NCBI GenBank assembly: GCA_965215345.1
Contig: CBDCDL010000002.1
Location: forward strand, 3,534,001 to 3,598,000
Length of the DNA: 64,000 nt
DNA from: CATQHW01 sp965215345
GTDB taxonomy: Bacteria > Spirochaetota > Spirochaetia > SZUA-6 > Bin103
Direction of reading: 5' to 3'
Shown here: in pieces, positions 25,149-34,275 of the stretch
Layout of the letters: every line of letters begins with the position of its first letter
Numbering within the stretch: the stretch's first letter is position 1
Notes under the pieces: generated by a model
What the model saw: the letters and a program-made list of their open reading frames with translations, nothing else
Told to the model about the DNA's origin: nothing
Databases searched by the model: none
Made by a program: the position numbers and the translations under genes

Positions 25149-26228
25149 CTATCGGTTGCGCGCTCCCTCCGGCGGCGGCACGTGGTCGCGCACCGCCGCG
25201 TCCGCCAGCAGGTCGCGGAACCGCTCGTACCGGGTGCTGCAGCCGACGACGTAGCAGGAGTCTTCCGCATACTTGCGGATGCCCGACAGCACGGGGACGG
25301 TCAGAGGTCCGTCACCGCCGGCCATGAGCACCCGATCGCGAATGTCGCGCACCTCCAGCACCTCGCCGTCCGGGTCGACGTGGGCGGCGTAGTGCGGGTC
25401 GGCGAGCCGGCAGCGCGCCCGCGCGTAGAAGCCGAGCTGCAGCCCGTTCGGCAGCTCCCACAGGAACAGCCGCACGTCGTGGTCGAGTGCCACGCGCTCC
25501 ACGAGACGCGCCCCCCACAGGACCGGAGCCCCGCTCACCGACAGGTCGTAGTCGTTCTCCACCGGGTGCCGCCAGCCCAGGACGTGCGGGATCATCGATT
25601 TCCAGGTCATTGCGCACTGCTCGAACCCCTCGCCGAAGGCCACGGCGGTGACCGTGGTCGGATCGCAGGTGAATCCCCGCGCCGCCATCTCCATCTCCAG
25701 GAAGCGGGCGTAGAGGTAGTTGTTGGCGATCACCTTCAGCGCGCCGGTCCCCCACGAGTAGCCGTCGCGTGCGCAGGCGGCCTCGATCTCCGCCCGGATC
25801 GGGGCGCGCAGATCGGCGGGAATGCTCGCCCAGTACGCCGCGCAGCCGGCGTGGTCCCGGTCGTGCAGCACGTGGCGGATCGGCTCCGGCGAGCCGGCCA
25901 GGCCGGCCGGCTCGGTGATCACCGCGCCGCGCTCGACCAGGCACCGGTCACCCAGGATATCGAGCGCGTGCCGCTCCAGGCCGCGCATCAGGCCGCTGTC
26001 GCCGATCGGGTGCAGGTACAGCAATTCGTTCGGCCGCATGGCCGAGACGAACTCCTTCTGCTTCGCGACGACCCGGCGCTCCCGGTTGCGCGCCGCGTAC
26101 CACCAGGAACGGCGCACGCCGTAGGTCGCCAGGTACTCGGGATCGGGCGCATCGGCCATGGCCCAGCAGGCCGGATGGAACAGGAAGACGATACGGTCGA
26201 TCACGCGGGTGCGCGCCACGGCCGGCAT
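25149..26228 (-). CDS. Uncharacterised protein, divergent paralogue of 26246 gene
   Basis: The 359-residue protein begins with a buried-strand segment RIVFLFHPACWAMADA. It has AFGEGFEQCAMTWKSMIP in the middle and RLFLWELPNGLQLGFYARAR near the C-terminal third. The divergently transcribed neighbour has IIFLIHPCCYEGL, WGESFEGCVPGYGGAFAQYL and AWLFELPDGTGAAMFQARRH at equivalent places, so the two are paralogues. The H-P-x-C and G-E-x-F-E-x-C motifs suggest a conserved Cys/His/Glu site. It is soluble, with no known domain that I recognise. Start codons of the two genes are only 17 bases apart, leaving almost no private promoter. Confidence 0.75.
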   Translation of the reverse strand: MPAVARTRVIDRIVFLFHPACWAMADAPDPEYLATYGVRRSWWYAARNRERRVVAKQKEFVSAMRPNELLYLHPIGDSGLMRGLERHALDILGDRCLVERGAVITEPAGLAGSPEPIRHVLHDRDHAGCAAYWASIPADLRAPIRAEIEAACARDGYSWGTGALKVIANNYLYARFLEMEMAARGFTCDPTTVTAVAFGEGFEQCAMTWKSMIPHVLGWRHPVENDYDLSVSGAPVLWGARLVERVALDHDVRLFLWELPNGLQLGFYARARCRLADPHYAAHVDPDGEVLEVRDIRDRVLMAGGDGPLTVPVLSGIRKYAEDSCYVVGCSTRYERFRDLLADAAVRDHVPPPEGARNR

Positions 26229-26245
26229 GGTAGCCTGTCCGGCCG

Positions 26246-27100
26246 ATGAGCGGCGGAAACGGGGAGCGCCCCTGCGGCTCCATCATCTTCCTCATCCACC
26301 CGTGCTGCTACGAGGGGCTGTCCGACGAGCAGGCGCGTGCCGACAACCTGGAGCTCTTCGTGCGCATGGAGCGGGAGGTGAAGGAACGCTGGCTCGCGGA
26401 TCTGCGCGGCCGTCGGGAGCCGACTCTGTTCGTGCAGCTCGGCGGTCCGGCGTACCTGACCGACGCCGCGGTCGAGGCGCTGGGCGCGCCGTACGCGCTG
26501 CGCTTCACCACCGGGTTCGACGGATCGATCACCCGGTTCTACGAGGGGCTGACCGCCGAGTTCCATCGCCACGTCGCGGCGAACGGCCTGGCGCTCGACC
26601 TGGACACCGTCGACTCCGAGCTCTGGGGCGAGTCGTTCGAGGGCTGCGTGCCCGGCTACGGAGGCGCGTTCGCCCAGTACCTGCCGCTCGGGCAGGCGCC
26701 GCGCATGCGCTTCGAGATGACCGTGCACGACTCCCGCCTGCTGTACGGCCACCGCGGGCACGAGGTGATCCCGCTGCCCGGCACCGACGTCGAGGCATGG
26801 CTGTTCGAGCTGCCCGACGGCACCGGCGCCGCCATGTTCCAGGCGCGGCGGCACGCGCAGTGGATCGACCGCCGGCGCATCGGCCTCAGGCTCGACGACC
26901 GCCGCATCCAGGTGTGCACCAAGCTGGGCCATACCGTGTGGCCTCCCGAGCCGTGGGAGAAGGGCAAGCCCGAGCTGGTCTGCGATTACGGCATGGAGCT
27001 CATGGAGTGCATCTGGCGCTGGGTCCGCTCGGTCGGCATGCCGCTCGACCGCTTCCGGGAGGTCATCGCCGCCGCCGTGGTCCACGACGTCGCCGGCTGA
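26246..27100 (+). CDS. Uncharacterised protein, divergent paralogue of 25149 gene
   Basis: The 284-residue protein carries IIFLIHPCCYEGLSDEQARA at residues 13-32, LFVQLGGPAYLTDAAVEALG, LWGESFEGCVPGYGGAFAQY and ELPDGTGAAMFQARRHAQW. The shared motifs with the opposite-strand neighbour are listed there; this copy is shorter by about 75 residues. It may be a sugar- or cofactor-processing enzyme. I know of no name for the family. It ends 86 bases before an ABC importer operon on the same strand, so it may be read with it. Confidence 0.75.
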   Translation: MSGGNGERPCGSIIFLIHPCCYEGLSDEQARADNLELFVRMEREVKERWLADLRGRREPTLFVQLGGPAYLTDAAVEALGAPYALRFTTGFDGSITRFYEGLTAEFHRHVAANGLALDLDTVDSELWGESFEGCVPGYGGAFAQYLPLGQAPRMRFEMTVHDSRLLYGHRGHEVIPLPGTDVEAWLFELPDGTGAAMFQARRHAQWIDRRRIGLRLDDRRIQVCTKLGHTVWPPEPWEKGKPELVCDYGMELMECIWRWVRSVGMPLDRFREVIAAAVVHDVAG

Positions 27101-27186
27101 CGGTCAGGGTTTGCTTGCGCCTGAACGTTGGGAGGTCCATGCTCTCCTGATCGGGAACGCCCGACACTCGGGCAAGGAGGAGACGC

Positions 27187-28812
27187 ATGAAGAGAGCGTT
27201 CTACATCGTGGCATTGCTCGCACTCGCGAGCGTGCTCGGCTGGGCCGCCGGCGAGACCGAAGGCACGGCGATGGAGGAGGGCGGACCGATCACCTTCCCC
27301 CTGGAAGAGCAGATCACCGTCACCGTCGCGCTGACTGAGCATCCCAGCGAGGGGGCCTACGAGTGGGCCCAGGACGGACACCTCGGCTTTCAGTGGCTGC
27401 AGGAGCAGACCAACATCGTGCTCGACGTCACGCAGATCCCGCAGGGAGCGCGAGAGGCGAAGTACAACCTGATGCTGCAGAGCGGCGACCTGCCGGACAT
27501 GCTGTTTCCGCAGGGCTCGGGTTGGACGCGTGCCGACTTCGAATCGTTCGGGGACAAGGGCATCTTCGTCGACATCATGGAATACAAGGACCTGATGCCC
27601 AACTACGCGAAGCTGGTCGAGGAGGAGCCGAACCTCAACCTCCTGCTCTACGACGGCAAGCTGTACGGGTTCTGGCAGGTCAACCAGTTCTACTTCCCGT
27701 TCAATCAGTTCCTGCCGTACCGGCACGACCTGTGGCAGAAGTACGACCTGCAGCCGGAAACCTGGGACGACATGCATGACGCCTTCACGCTGCTCAAGAA
27801 CGAGTTCCCCAGCTCGTTCCCGGTTGGTCCCTTCACCCAGGGCGGCGTCATCACGCTGATCAACCTGGCAGCGCCGACGTTCCGCACCGGCCATACCATC
27901 TACTACAACCACGACGTGGACGCCTGGGTGTACGGCCCGGCGGAGGACAACTACCGGTATTACGTCGAGTACATGGCCCAGCTCTACAGCGACGGCCTGT
28001 TGAATCCGGACGCCACCACCACCTCCTACGAGCAGTGGGTGCAGGACTGGATCAACGACAGGACCTTCTTCGCCTGGTGGTGGTCGGCGACCGGCAACTG
28101 GTTCATCGAGAACCCGGGCAACAACCCCAATTACGGCCCGGGCAAGCATTGGGTAGAGGCGCATCCCGTACCGAAGATCTCGGCCGACGGCCCGCGCGGC
28201 TGGACCGGCAACAAGGCGCCGACCAACGTGCATGGGCCGCCGTGGCTGATCAATGCGAAGTCCCCGTATATCCGCGAGATCATCGCCCTCAAGGACTTCA
28301 TCGCCGATCCCACGGTCAGCATCCAGATGACGCTCGGAGCTCCCGGCAAGGAGTGGGACATCGTCGACGGCACGTACCGCTTCATCCATCCGGACATCAA
28401 GACGCCGTACAACCCGGACGGCAAGTGGGCGTCGATCGACTACTACCGGAACGTCTACAACTTCTTCCGGTCGGAGAACAACTTCAGCTCCATCAGCGTG
28501 GACGGCATCTTCTTCGAGCTGCACGACGGCGCCTCCGACGGCGACTACGCGCAGTTCATCCGCGAGAGCTTCATGTACCAGGAGCAGGGCAGCACGCAGA
28601 CCGATCCGCAGCCGATCGTGCGCTTCGCCGTCGAGGCGCAGGAGCAGGCCGGGCAGCTCAAGACGATCCTGGACACCTACGCGCACGAGATGACGATCAA
28701 GTTCATCTTCGGCGAGGAGCCGCTGTCCAACTACGACGCCTACAGGGCTCGCCTCGAGGAGCTCGGCGCCGGTGATCTGATCGCGCTGTACAAGGAAGCG
28801 GCCGGCGGGTAG
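27187..28812 (+). CDS. Sugar ABC substrate-binding protein (LplA/YtcQ type)
   Basis: The 541-residue precursor has a signal peptide (MKRAFYIVALLALASVLGWA) without a lipobox Cys, then an acidic linker, suggesting a soluble periplasmic protein. The body has the large cluster-D binding-protein landmarks: REAKYNLMLQSGDLPDMLFP, LYGFWQVNQFYFPFNQFLPY RHDLW and YYVEYMAQLYSDGLLNPDAT. It is rich in Trp and Tyr, as expected for an oligosaccharide cleft. AGGAGG lies 5 bases before the ATG. The matching permeases follow at 30155 and 31137, separated from it by one reversed gene. No ATPase gene is in the window; a shared MsmK-like ATPase elsewhere is likely. Confidence 0.93.
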   Translation: MKRAFYIVALLALASVLGWAAGETEGTAMEEGGPITFPLEEQITVTVALTEHPSEGAYEWAQDGHLGFQWLQEQTNIVLDVTQIPQGAREAKYNLMLQSGDLPDMLFPQGSGWTRADFESFGDKGIFVDIMEYKDLMPNYAKLVEEEPNLNLLLYDGKLYGFWQVNQFYFPFNQFLPYRHDLWQKYDLQPETWDDMHDAFTLLKNEFPSSFPVGPFTQGGVITLINLAAPTFRTGHTIYYNHDVDAWVYGPAEDNYRYYVEYMAQLYSDGLLNPDATTTSYEQWVQDWINDRTFFAWWWSATGNWFIENPGNNPNYGPGKHWVEAHPVPKISADGPRGWTGNKAPTNVHGPPWLINAKSPYIREIIALKDFIADPTVSIQMTLGAPGKEWDIVDGTYRFIHPDIKTPYNPDGKWASIDYYRNVYNFFRSENNFSSISVDGIFFELHDGASDGDYAQFIRESFMYQEQGSTQTDPQPIVRFAVEAQEQAGQLKTILDTYAHEMTIKFIFGEEPLSNYDAYRARLEELGAGDLIALYKEAAGG

Positions 28813-28837
28813 CGGTACGCCCGGCACGGCGAAGAGA

Positions 28838-28870
28838 ACGGCGAGGTCCCCACGTGGCGGGCCTCGCCGT
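28838..28870. terminator. Hairpin between convergent genes
   Basis: ACGGCGAGG (28838-28846) pairs perfectly with CCTCGCCGT (28862-28870) around a 15-base loop, just after the binding-protein stop and before the opposite-strand gene's stop. No U-run follows, so a bidirectional or Rho-assisted terminator, or an RNA-stabilising hairpin that limits read-through into the permeases. Confidence 0.5.
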
Positions 28871-28893
28871 CTTGGTATCCGGTCCGTCCTGTT

Positions 28894-30126
28894 TCAGGAC
28901 AGTAGCGAGGCCGGGTGGTTGTAGTCGCCGCGCGGGTGGCGGCAGTCGGTCCAGTACATGAAGTGCAGCACGTATCCGTCGACGGAGCCGTCGCGCACGG
29001 CGGCGATCTCCGCGCGCGCGTGGTCGGGAAGATCGGGGTCGGAGGCGACGATCTTGCGCCACACCAACACCGGTACGCCGGCCGCTTCCCGCATCGCGGC
29101 GGCGGCGTCCAGGCCGTGCGGATGCGGCGGGGGCAGCGCCACCAGCGCGTCGACCAGCCCCTCCCGCCCCCACCGTTCGTACTCGACGTGAAAGCCGGCT
29201 GCCGGCTGATCGCTCGAGCGCCCGGTCCGGGCGTCGAAACGGTGCACACCGCCGGCGGCCATGCCCTGCGAGATCACGGGGTTGGCGGGGCCGGCCCAGC
29301 CGTGGATGCCGTCGGTGCGCGCGTAGCCCAGCAGCACGCGGCCGCGGCGCCGGGTTTCGGCGCTCACCGCCTGCACGAAGCGGGTAAAATGCTCGCCGTG
29401 CAGTGCGTACCACGCGGCGGTATCGAACGGCTCGCGCAGTACGTCGACTCCGTAACGCTGCCTGAACTCCTCCACCACGCACGGGTTGAAGCCGAAGCGG
29501 TGCGGTTCGTCGCCGGACGCGGCGTCGCAGTGGCTGAAGAAGCCCAGGGCGATGCCGTCGACGCCGTAGTCCAGCGCCTCGCGAACCTCCGCGAGCCGCA
29601 GCTCGCGCAGGCGCGGATCGGCGTAGCAGGGGATCCCTTCCAGCCGCGTCCGCTGGTCGCGAGACCACAGCCACAGGTCTCGGTCGAACAGGGGGGATCC
29701 GCCCGGCCAGCTTTCCGCCGTGCACCAGAGCCCGACCACGTCGAACACGCTGAAGTTGAGGATCAGGGCGAGGCCGTGCCGGTGCGCGGAGTGCACGGCC
29801 ACCTCCAGCGTGTTGAAGCGTCCGCACTGCTCGCCCAGCCAGTCCCAGTCGCCGGCCGTCCAGCCCTGTTGGTGCCGTTCGGCGCCGATGCGAAACCGCG
29901 ACGGCAGCGGCGGTTCGCCGGCCAGCGGCGCGCAGGCGCTGGGGTAGGTAAGCGTGCCCCCGCAGTTGGCCTGCCACAGCACCGCCGTCACGCCATGGCG
30001 GGCGCAGTCCTCGAACCAGGCGTCGACGTGGCCTTCGGTGAGCGGTACCGCGGCGGACGCCGCGCCGGCGTCAGGCCAGCGGCCGGTGGTGTACAGGATG
30101 CTGCCGTAGACGCGGATCACCACCAT
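28894..30126 (-). CDS. Putative TIM-barrel glycoside hydrolase, reversed inside importer operon
   Basis: 410 residues from ATG 30126 (MVVIRVYGSILYTTGRWPDA); longer starts at 30156 and 30207 are possible but lack ribosome-binding sites. The arrangement suggests a (beta/alpha)8 barrel of GHL type: WFEDCARHGVTAVLWQANCG, HGLALILNFSVFDVVGLWCT, LDYGVDGIALGFFSHCDA, RRGRVLLGYARTDGIHG and VPVLVWRKIVASDPDLPD. Candidate acids are present on several strands, but the catalytic pair cannot be chosen. No signal peptide. The ATG at 30156 would overlap the permease ATG on the other strand (CATG), so the two compete for one short promoter region. Confidence 0.7.
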   Translation of the reverse strand: MVVIRVYGSILYTTGRWPDAGAASAAVPLTEGHVDAWFEDCARHGVTAVLWQANCGGTLTYPSACAPLAGEPPLPSRFRIGAERHQQGWTAGDWDWLGEQCGRFNTLEVAVHSAHRHGLALILNFSVFDVVGLWCTAESWPGGSPLFDRDLWLWSRDQRTRLEGIPCYADPRLRELRLAEVREALDYGVDGIALGFFSHCDAASGDEPHRFGFNPCVVEEFRQRYGVDVLREPFDTAAWYALHGEHFTRFVQAVSAETRRRGRVLLGYARTDGIHGWAGPANPVISQGMAAGGVHRFDARTGRSSDQPAAGFHVEYERWGREGLVDALVALPPPHPHGLDAAAAMREAAGVPVLVWRKIVASDPDLPDHARAEIAAVRDGSVDGYVLHFMYWTDCRHPRGDYNHPASLLS

Positions 30127-30154
30127 CCATATCGGAGGAGCGGAGAGCGCTGAC

Positions 30155-31123
30155 ATGGCGTCGGACACGAGTGCGGCGAGGGTAGCAGCGTCTGGAGGTG
30201 CGGCCAAGAGCCGCGCCCGGTTCGACCGGATCGCCCGCGACTTCGGCCATGAGAAATACCTCTACCTGATGACCGCCGTGGGCGTGGTCCTGGTCTTCCT
30301 CTTCAGCTACCTGCCGATGTACGGCGTGCTGCTGGCGTTCAAGCGCTACGACTTCACCGCCGGCATCCTGGGCAGCCCCTGGGTGGGCTTGCACAACTTC
30401 GAGCTGTTCTTCAAGAACCCGTTCTTCGGGCGCCTCATCCGCAACACCGTGCTGCTCGGATTCCTGTCCATCGTCTGGGGGTTCTGGCCGCCGATCCTGT
30501 TGGCGCTGCTGCTCAACGAGGTTCGTTCCAGCGGCTACAAGCGCGCGGTGCAGACCATCACCTACCTCCCGCATTTCATCGCGGTCGTCGTCATCATCGG
30601 CATGCTGAAGGAACTCCTGGCGTTCGACGGCGTGGTCAATCGCCTGGTGGCCGTTCTGGGCGGCGAGCAGGTGAGCTATTTCGCCAAACCCGGATGGTTC
30701 CGCACGATCTACGTGGGGTCCGGGGTGTGGCAGGGGATCGGGTTCGGCGCGATCATCTACCTGGCGGCGTTGTCAGGGATCGATCCGGAGCTGTACGAGA
30801 GCTCCATCGTGGAGGGCGCGGGCCGCATGCAGATGGCCCGCTTCATCACCGTCCCGCATCTCTTGCCGTACGTCATGGTGCTGCTGATCCTGAGCACGGT
30901 GGGCATCATCAACGTCGGCTTCGAGAAGGTGTTCCTGATGTACTCGCCTGCCACCTACGAAACCGCCGACGTGATCCAGACCTTCGTCTACCGCTTGGCG
31001 TTGGAAGGCGGGCAGTTCGCCTTCGGCACGGCGGTGGGGCTGTTCAACTCGGCCGTCAGCCTGGTCTTCATGGTGGCGGTCAACCTGCTGGCGCGGCGCG
31101 TCACCGGCCACAGCCTCTGGTAG
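30155..31123 (+). CDS. Sugar ABC permease (LplB/YtcP type 1)
   Basis: The 322-residue protein has six predicted membrane helices, beginning LYLMTAVGVVLVFLFSYLPM YGVLLAFKRYDF, the usual start of LplB-type permeases, with GSPWVGLHNFELFF after helix 1. The EAA loop is ESSIVEGAGRMQMARFITVP. It ends with NLLARRVTGHSLW, the family's typical C-terminus. It pairs with the next gene (13 bases away) and with the binding protein at 27187. The first 30 residues are a polar N-terminal extension (SAARVAASGGAAKSRARFDR). Confidence 0.93.
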   Translation: MASDTSAARVAASGGAAKSRARFDRIARDFGHEKYLYLMTAVGVVLVFLFSYLPMYGVLLAFKRYDFTAGILGSPWVGLHNFELFFKNPFFGRLIRNTVLLGFLSIVWGFWPPILLALLLNEVRSSGYKRAVQTITYLPHFIAVVVIIGMLKELLAFDGVVNRLVAVLGGEQVSYFAKPGWFRTIYVGSGVWQGIGFGAIIYLAALSGIDPELYESSIVEGAGRMQMARFITVPHLLPYVMVLLILSTVGIINVGFEKVFLMYSPATYETADVIQTFVYRLALEGGQFAFGTAVGLFNSAVSLVFMVAVNLLARRVTGHSLW

Positions 31124-31136
31124 GGATGGGCATGGG

Positions 31137-32036
31137 ATGAAGGAGAGACATCTGGCGCTGTTCCCGGTGAGCCTGTTCGACTACGGCAACGTCGCGATCC
31201 TGTTCCTGCTCGCGGCGCTGACCGTGTATCCGTTCGTCCACATCGTGGCCGTGTCGTTGAGCGATGCGGCCGGGATTGCCAGCGGCGCCGTGGCGCTGTA
31301 TCCGTCGGGGTTGAACATCGACGCCTACCGGTTCGTGTTCAGCGACGAGGGCATGGTGCGCGCCTACTACAACTCCCTGCGCTATGCCGCGATCGGGACC
31401 GTGATCTTCGTGCTGGCGACCTCGATCGTCGCCTATCCGCTGGCGGTGCGGGGCTTCTGGCTCAACCGGGGCGTGATGGTCTTTCACGTGATCCCCATGT
31501 TCTTCTCTGGGGGGCTCGTTCCCACGTACCTGGTGTACCGGTCGCTGGGGATGGTGGACACCATGTGGGTGATGGTGCTGCCGGGCGCGATCGCGGTGTT
31601 CACCACCGTCGTCTTCCGGACCTACTTCCTCGGCTTGGGGACCGAACTGCGCGAGGCGGCTCACATCGACGGCGCCAACGACCTCTACATCCTGTTCCGG
31701 ATCTATCTGCCGCTGTCGAAGCCGGTGATCGCCTTCGGAGCGCTGTTCCAGGTGGTGCTGATCTGGAACGACTTCTTCCGGCCGCTGCTGTTCATGAACG
31801 ACGAGGACCTGCAGCCGCTTACCCTCTTCCTGCGGCGCCTGCTGGTGGAGGTCGACGTGCAGTCGCTGCGGGAGCAGATGGAGCGCAGCATCATGGAGCG
31901 GGAGCGTCAGGAGCCGGTGCCGGTGCAGGCGTTCCAGGCGGCGTCGATCATCCTCTCGATCGTGCCGATCGTCTGCATCTATCCGTTTATCCAGCGCTAC
32001 TTCGTGAAGGGCGCGTTGATCGGGTCGCTGAAGTAG
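31137..32036 (+). CDS. Sugar ABC permease (LplC/YtcP type 2)
   Basis: The 299-residue protein has six membrane helices: FDYGNVAILFLLAALTVYPF VHIVAVSLSD at the start, then the conserved GLVPTYLVYRSLGMVDTMWV, the EAA loop REAAHIDGANDLYILFRIYL PLSKP, and the C-terminus YPFIQRYFVKGALIGSLK. It forms the transmembrane pore with the 30155 product. Compare the decayed homologue at 2437 (end YPFLQRYFIKGIFLGSLKG) and the intact one at 39058. Confidence 0.93.
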   Translation: MKERHLALFPVSLFDYGNVAILFLLAALTVYPFVHIVAVSLSDAAGIASGAVALYPSGLNIDAYRFVFSDEGMVRAYYNSLRYAAIGTVIFVLATSIVAYPLAVRGFWLNRGVMVFHVIPMFFSGGLVPTYLVYRSLGMVDTMWVMVLPGAIAVFTTVVFRTYFLGLGTELREAAHIDGANDLYILFRIYLPLSKPVIAFGALFQVVLIWNDFFRPLLFMNDEDLQPLTLFLRRLLVEVDVQSLREQMERSIMERERQEPVPVQAFQAASIILSIVPIVCIYPFIQRYFVKGALIGSLK

Positions 32037-32054
32037 CGGGCGGCCACGCAGCGG

Positions 32055-33041
32055 TCAGGGCCCGTCCGGCGCCCATCCCTGCGGGCAGTCCTTGCGGATC
32101 GCCAGCCTGAGGCCGGCCGAGCAGCGGTCGAGCTGCGCGGCCGCTTCCGCCGGGAGTTCCCAGTCGGCGTCGCGGAAGTTCTGCCGCACCTGCTCGGGCG
32201 TGTCGGTGCCGATGATGGCGGCGTTCACGACCGGCAGGCGCAGGCACCAGGCGGTGGCGACGCGGGTGGGGGAGGTGCCGCAGCGGCGGGCGATGTCCAG
32301 CACGGCGTCGATCACGCGGCCGGCTGCCGGGGTCATGGCGGCGCGGTAGTTGTACGGGCCGCGGTGCCAGGAGGTGCCGGTCGGCGGCGGCCGGCCGTAG
32401 CGGTAGCGGCCGGCCAGCAGGCCGAGCGCCGTGGTCGCGAAGGCGGTGACGCCAATGCCGGTCGGCTCGATTCCCGGCAGCAGATCCTCCTCGATGCGCC
32501 GGTCGAGCAGGCTGTAGCCCACCTGGTTGCAGACGTAGCTGACCCAGCCGCGTTCCCGGCTGATGCGGGCGGACTCCAGCACCTGCGCCGCACTGAAGTT
32601 GCTCACCCCCGGGTAGCGCACCTTGCCTCCGGTCACCAGGCGGTCGAAGGCCGACAGGGTCTCGTCGAGGGGCGTGTCCGGGTCGGGGAAGTGGCACAGG
32701 TAGCAGTCGATGTAGTCGGTGTCGAGCCGCCGCAGGCTCGCCTCGCAGGCGCGCAGGATGTAGTCGCGCTTCAGGCCGCCGGCCGGCGCCTCGGGCATGG
32801 ATGAGCCCACCTTGGTGGTGATGACGAAGCGGTCCCGCTGCCCGTTGACCGCCGCGCCGACGATCCGCTCGGAGCGGCCGGCGCCGTAGAAGTCGGCGCA
32901 GTCCAGGAAGGTGCAGCCGTGATCGGCGGCGGCGCGGATGGCGGCGATGCCGGTCGCCATATCCGGTTCGCTGCGGAACACGGTGCCCAGGCAGAGCCGG
33001 GAGACACGCAGGTCCGAGGTGCCCAGGCGGGCGTACTGCAC
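32055..33041 (-). CDS. Aldo/keto reductase
   Basis: The 328-residue NAD(P)H-dependent reductase has the catalytic tetrad visible: Asp and Tyr in FLDCADFYGAGRSE (about residues 46-52), Lys in VITTKVGSS (about 76) and His in DCYLCHFPDPDTPL (about 117). NADP-loop text GVSNFSAAQVL and the C-terminal IIGTDTPEQVRQNF are typical. It resembles sugar dehydrogenases of the L-fucose/D-threo-aldose type. It is followed in the same direction by, and probably part of, the set 35384-32055: dehydratase, TIM-barrel protein, reductase. A second aldo/keto reductase is at 62750. Confidence 0.92.
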   Translation of the reverse strand: MQYARLGTSDLRVSRLCLGTVFRSEPDMATGIAAIRAAADHGCTFLDCADFYGAGRSERIVGAAVNGQRDRFVITTKVGSSMPEAPAGGLKRDYILRACEASLRRLDTDYIDCYLCHFPDPDTPLDETLSAFDRLVTGGKVRYPGVSNFSAAQVLESARISRERGWVSYVCNQVGYSLLDRRIEEDLLPGIEPTGIGVTAFATTALGLLAGRYRYGRPPPTGTSWHRGPYNYRAAMTPAAGRVIDAVLDIARRCGTSPTRVATAWCLRLPVVNAAIIGTDTPEQVRQNFRDADWELPAEAAAQLDRCSAGLRLAIRKDCPQGWAPDGP

Positions 33042-33060
33042 GGCTGCTGTCCGCGCCCGG

Positions 33061-34275
33061 TCAGCTCGTCAGGCCGGCCGCGCGCAGCGCGGGCGCGATC
33101 CAGTCGACGCAGCGGGCGGGCGCCTCGGCGTAGTTGTAGAAACCCACGGCGTGGGCGCCGGCATCGGCGACGGCGCGCACGCTATCGAACATCGCCTGCT
33201 CGGTGACGATCGGCGTGCCGTACTGCGGGCCGCCGTAGAAGCCCATGCGGAGCAGCACGATCAGCTCCTGGCCACGGCCGAGCCCGGCGCGGGCGTCGCG
33301 GGCGATTTGTGCGGTCCGGTCCGGTGGCTGGCCGTACGCGCCGCCCATCACCAGTTGCACCGACGGATCGGCCGAGCCCATCAGCCGCGCGCCGTGCGGC
33401 TCGGCCTCCTGCCTGGACTCCTGCAGCAACCGCGCCTCGTTCGCCCGCAGCGAGCGCTCGTAGTCGTCCAGCTCCGGGTGCAGGCGGCGGAATGCCGCAA
33501 GCGTATCGGGCAAATCGGCCGGCACGTCGGGCGCGGCGGCCAGGTACGCGTCCAGGTGAGCGCGCACGGCCGCCCGCAGCGCGGCCGCGTCGACGCCGGT
33601 CCGCTCCGCACCGGCCATGTCCGCCGGGTTGAACGACACGTCCAGCAGGGCGGTCTCCAGCTCGCGCAGGTGCGTCCCCTGGCGTTCGTGGTGGTGGCCG
33701 CCGACCCAGGAGCCGCCGTGTGCGCGGGCGCGGTAGTCGGCCGCCTCCAGCATGATCGTGTCCAGCGGATAGCGGGAGGACAGGTCGCGGATCACGCCGC
33801 GCGCGAACGCCGCCGCCGTGGGATGGCCGGGGGTGAGCGCGTGCGGGTAGCTGTCACCGAACGCGTTGTGGATGGTCAGTTCCGGGTGGGCCAGGCCGAT
33901 GCGCGAGTTGTGCAGCAACACCGTCCAGGAGCACATCCGCAGCCCGGCGCGAGAGGACGCCTCGCAGATGTCGCCGAACAGGTCGCGGTCGCGGCTGATG
34001 GTGGCGACCTGCGGGGTGAGCCCGGCGGGGTAACACGCCGGGTCGGGACGGTAGTAGGCGACCCCGTCCTCCAGCATGTGCACCTTGCGGCGCGGGTTGT
34101 GGGGATAGAAGAAGAAGCCGGCGTGGTAGAGGCTGGCGACCGCCAGGTGGGTGACGCCGAGGTCGCGGGCGCGGGCGACGAGCTGACCGATCCCTTCGTC
34201 GGCGAAGTCCCACGGATAGCAGAACAGGTACGCTGCCCGGAGATTGGCCGCACTCATGCGGCAGCCCGCACTCAT
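33061..34275 (-). CDS. Putative TIM-barrel protein, unknown function
   Basis: 404 residues from ATG 34275, chosen because it overlaps the upstream stop as ATGA; ATG 34257 is an alternative. The N-terminal part resembles barrel strands: LRAAYLFCYPWDFADEGIGQ, RARDLGVTHLAVASLYHAGF, FGDICEASSRAGLRMCSWTV and LDTIMLEAADYRARAHGGSW. The middle (about 230-300) is helical, and the end reads MFDSVRAVADAGAHAVGFYN YAEAP. The pattern is that of GH10-like or DUF-type glycan-associated barrels, but I cannot name it. The gene lies between an enolase-superfamily dehydratase and an aldo/keto reductase, so sugar catabolism is likely. Confidence 0.7.
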   Translation of the reverse strand: MSAGCRMSAANLRAAYLFCYPWDFADEGIGQLVARARDLGVTHLAVASLYHAGFFFYPHNPRRKVHMLEDGVAYYRPDPACYPAGLTPQVATISRDRDLFGDICEASSRAGLRMCSWTVLLHNSRIGLAHPELTIHNAFGDSYPHALTPGHPTAAAFARGVIRDLSSRYPLDTIMLEAADYRARAHGGSWVGGHHHERQGTHLRELETALLDVSFNPADMAGAERTGVDAAALRAAVRAHLDAYLAAAPDVPADLPDTLAAFRRLHPELDDYERSLRANEARLLQESRQEAEPHGARLMGSADPSVQLVMGGAYGQPPDRTAQIARDARAGLGRGQELIVLLRMGFYGGPQYGTPIVTEQAMFDSVRAVADAGAHAVGFYNYAEAPARCVDWIAPALRAAGLTS

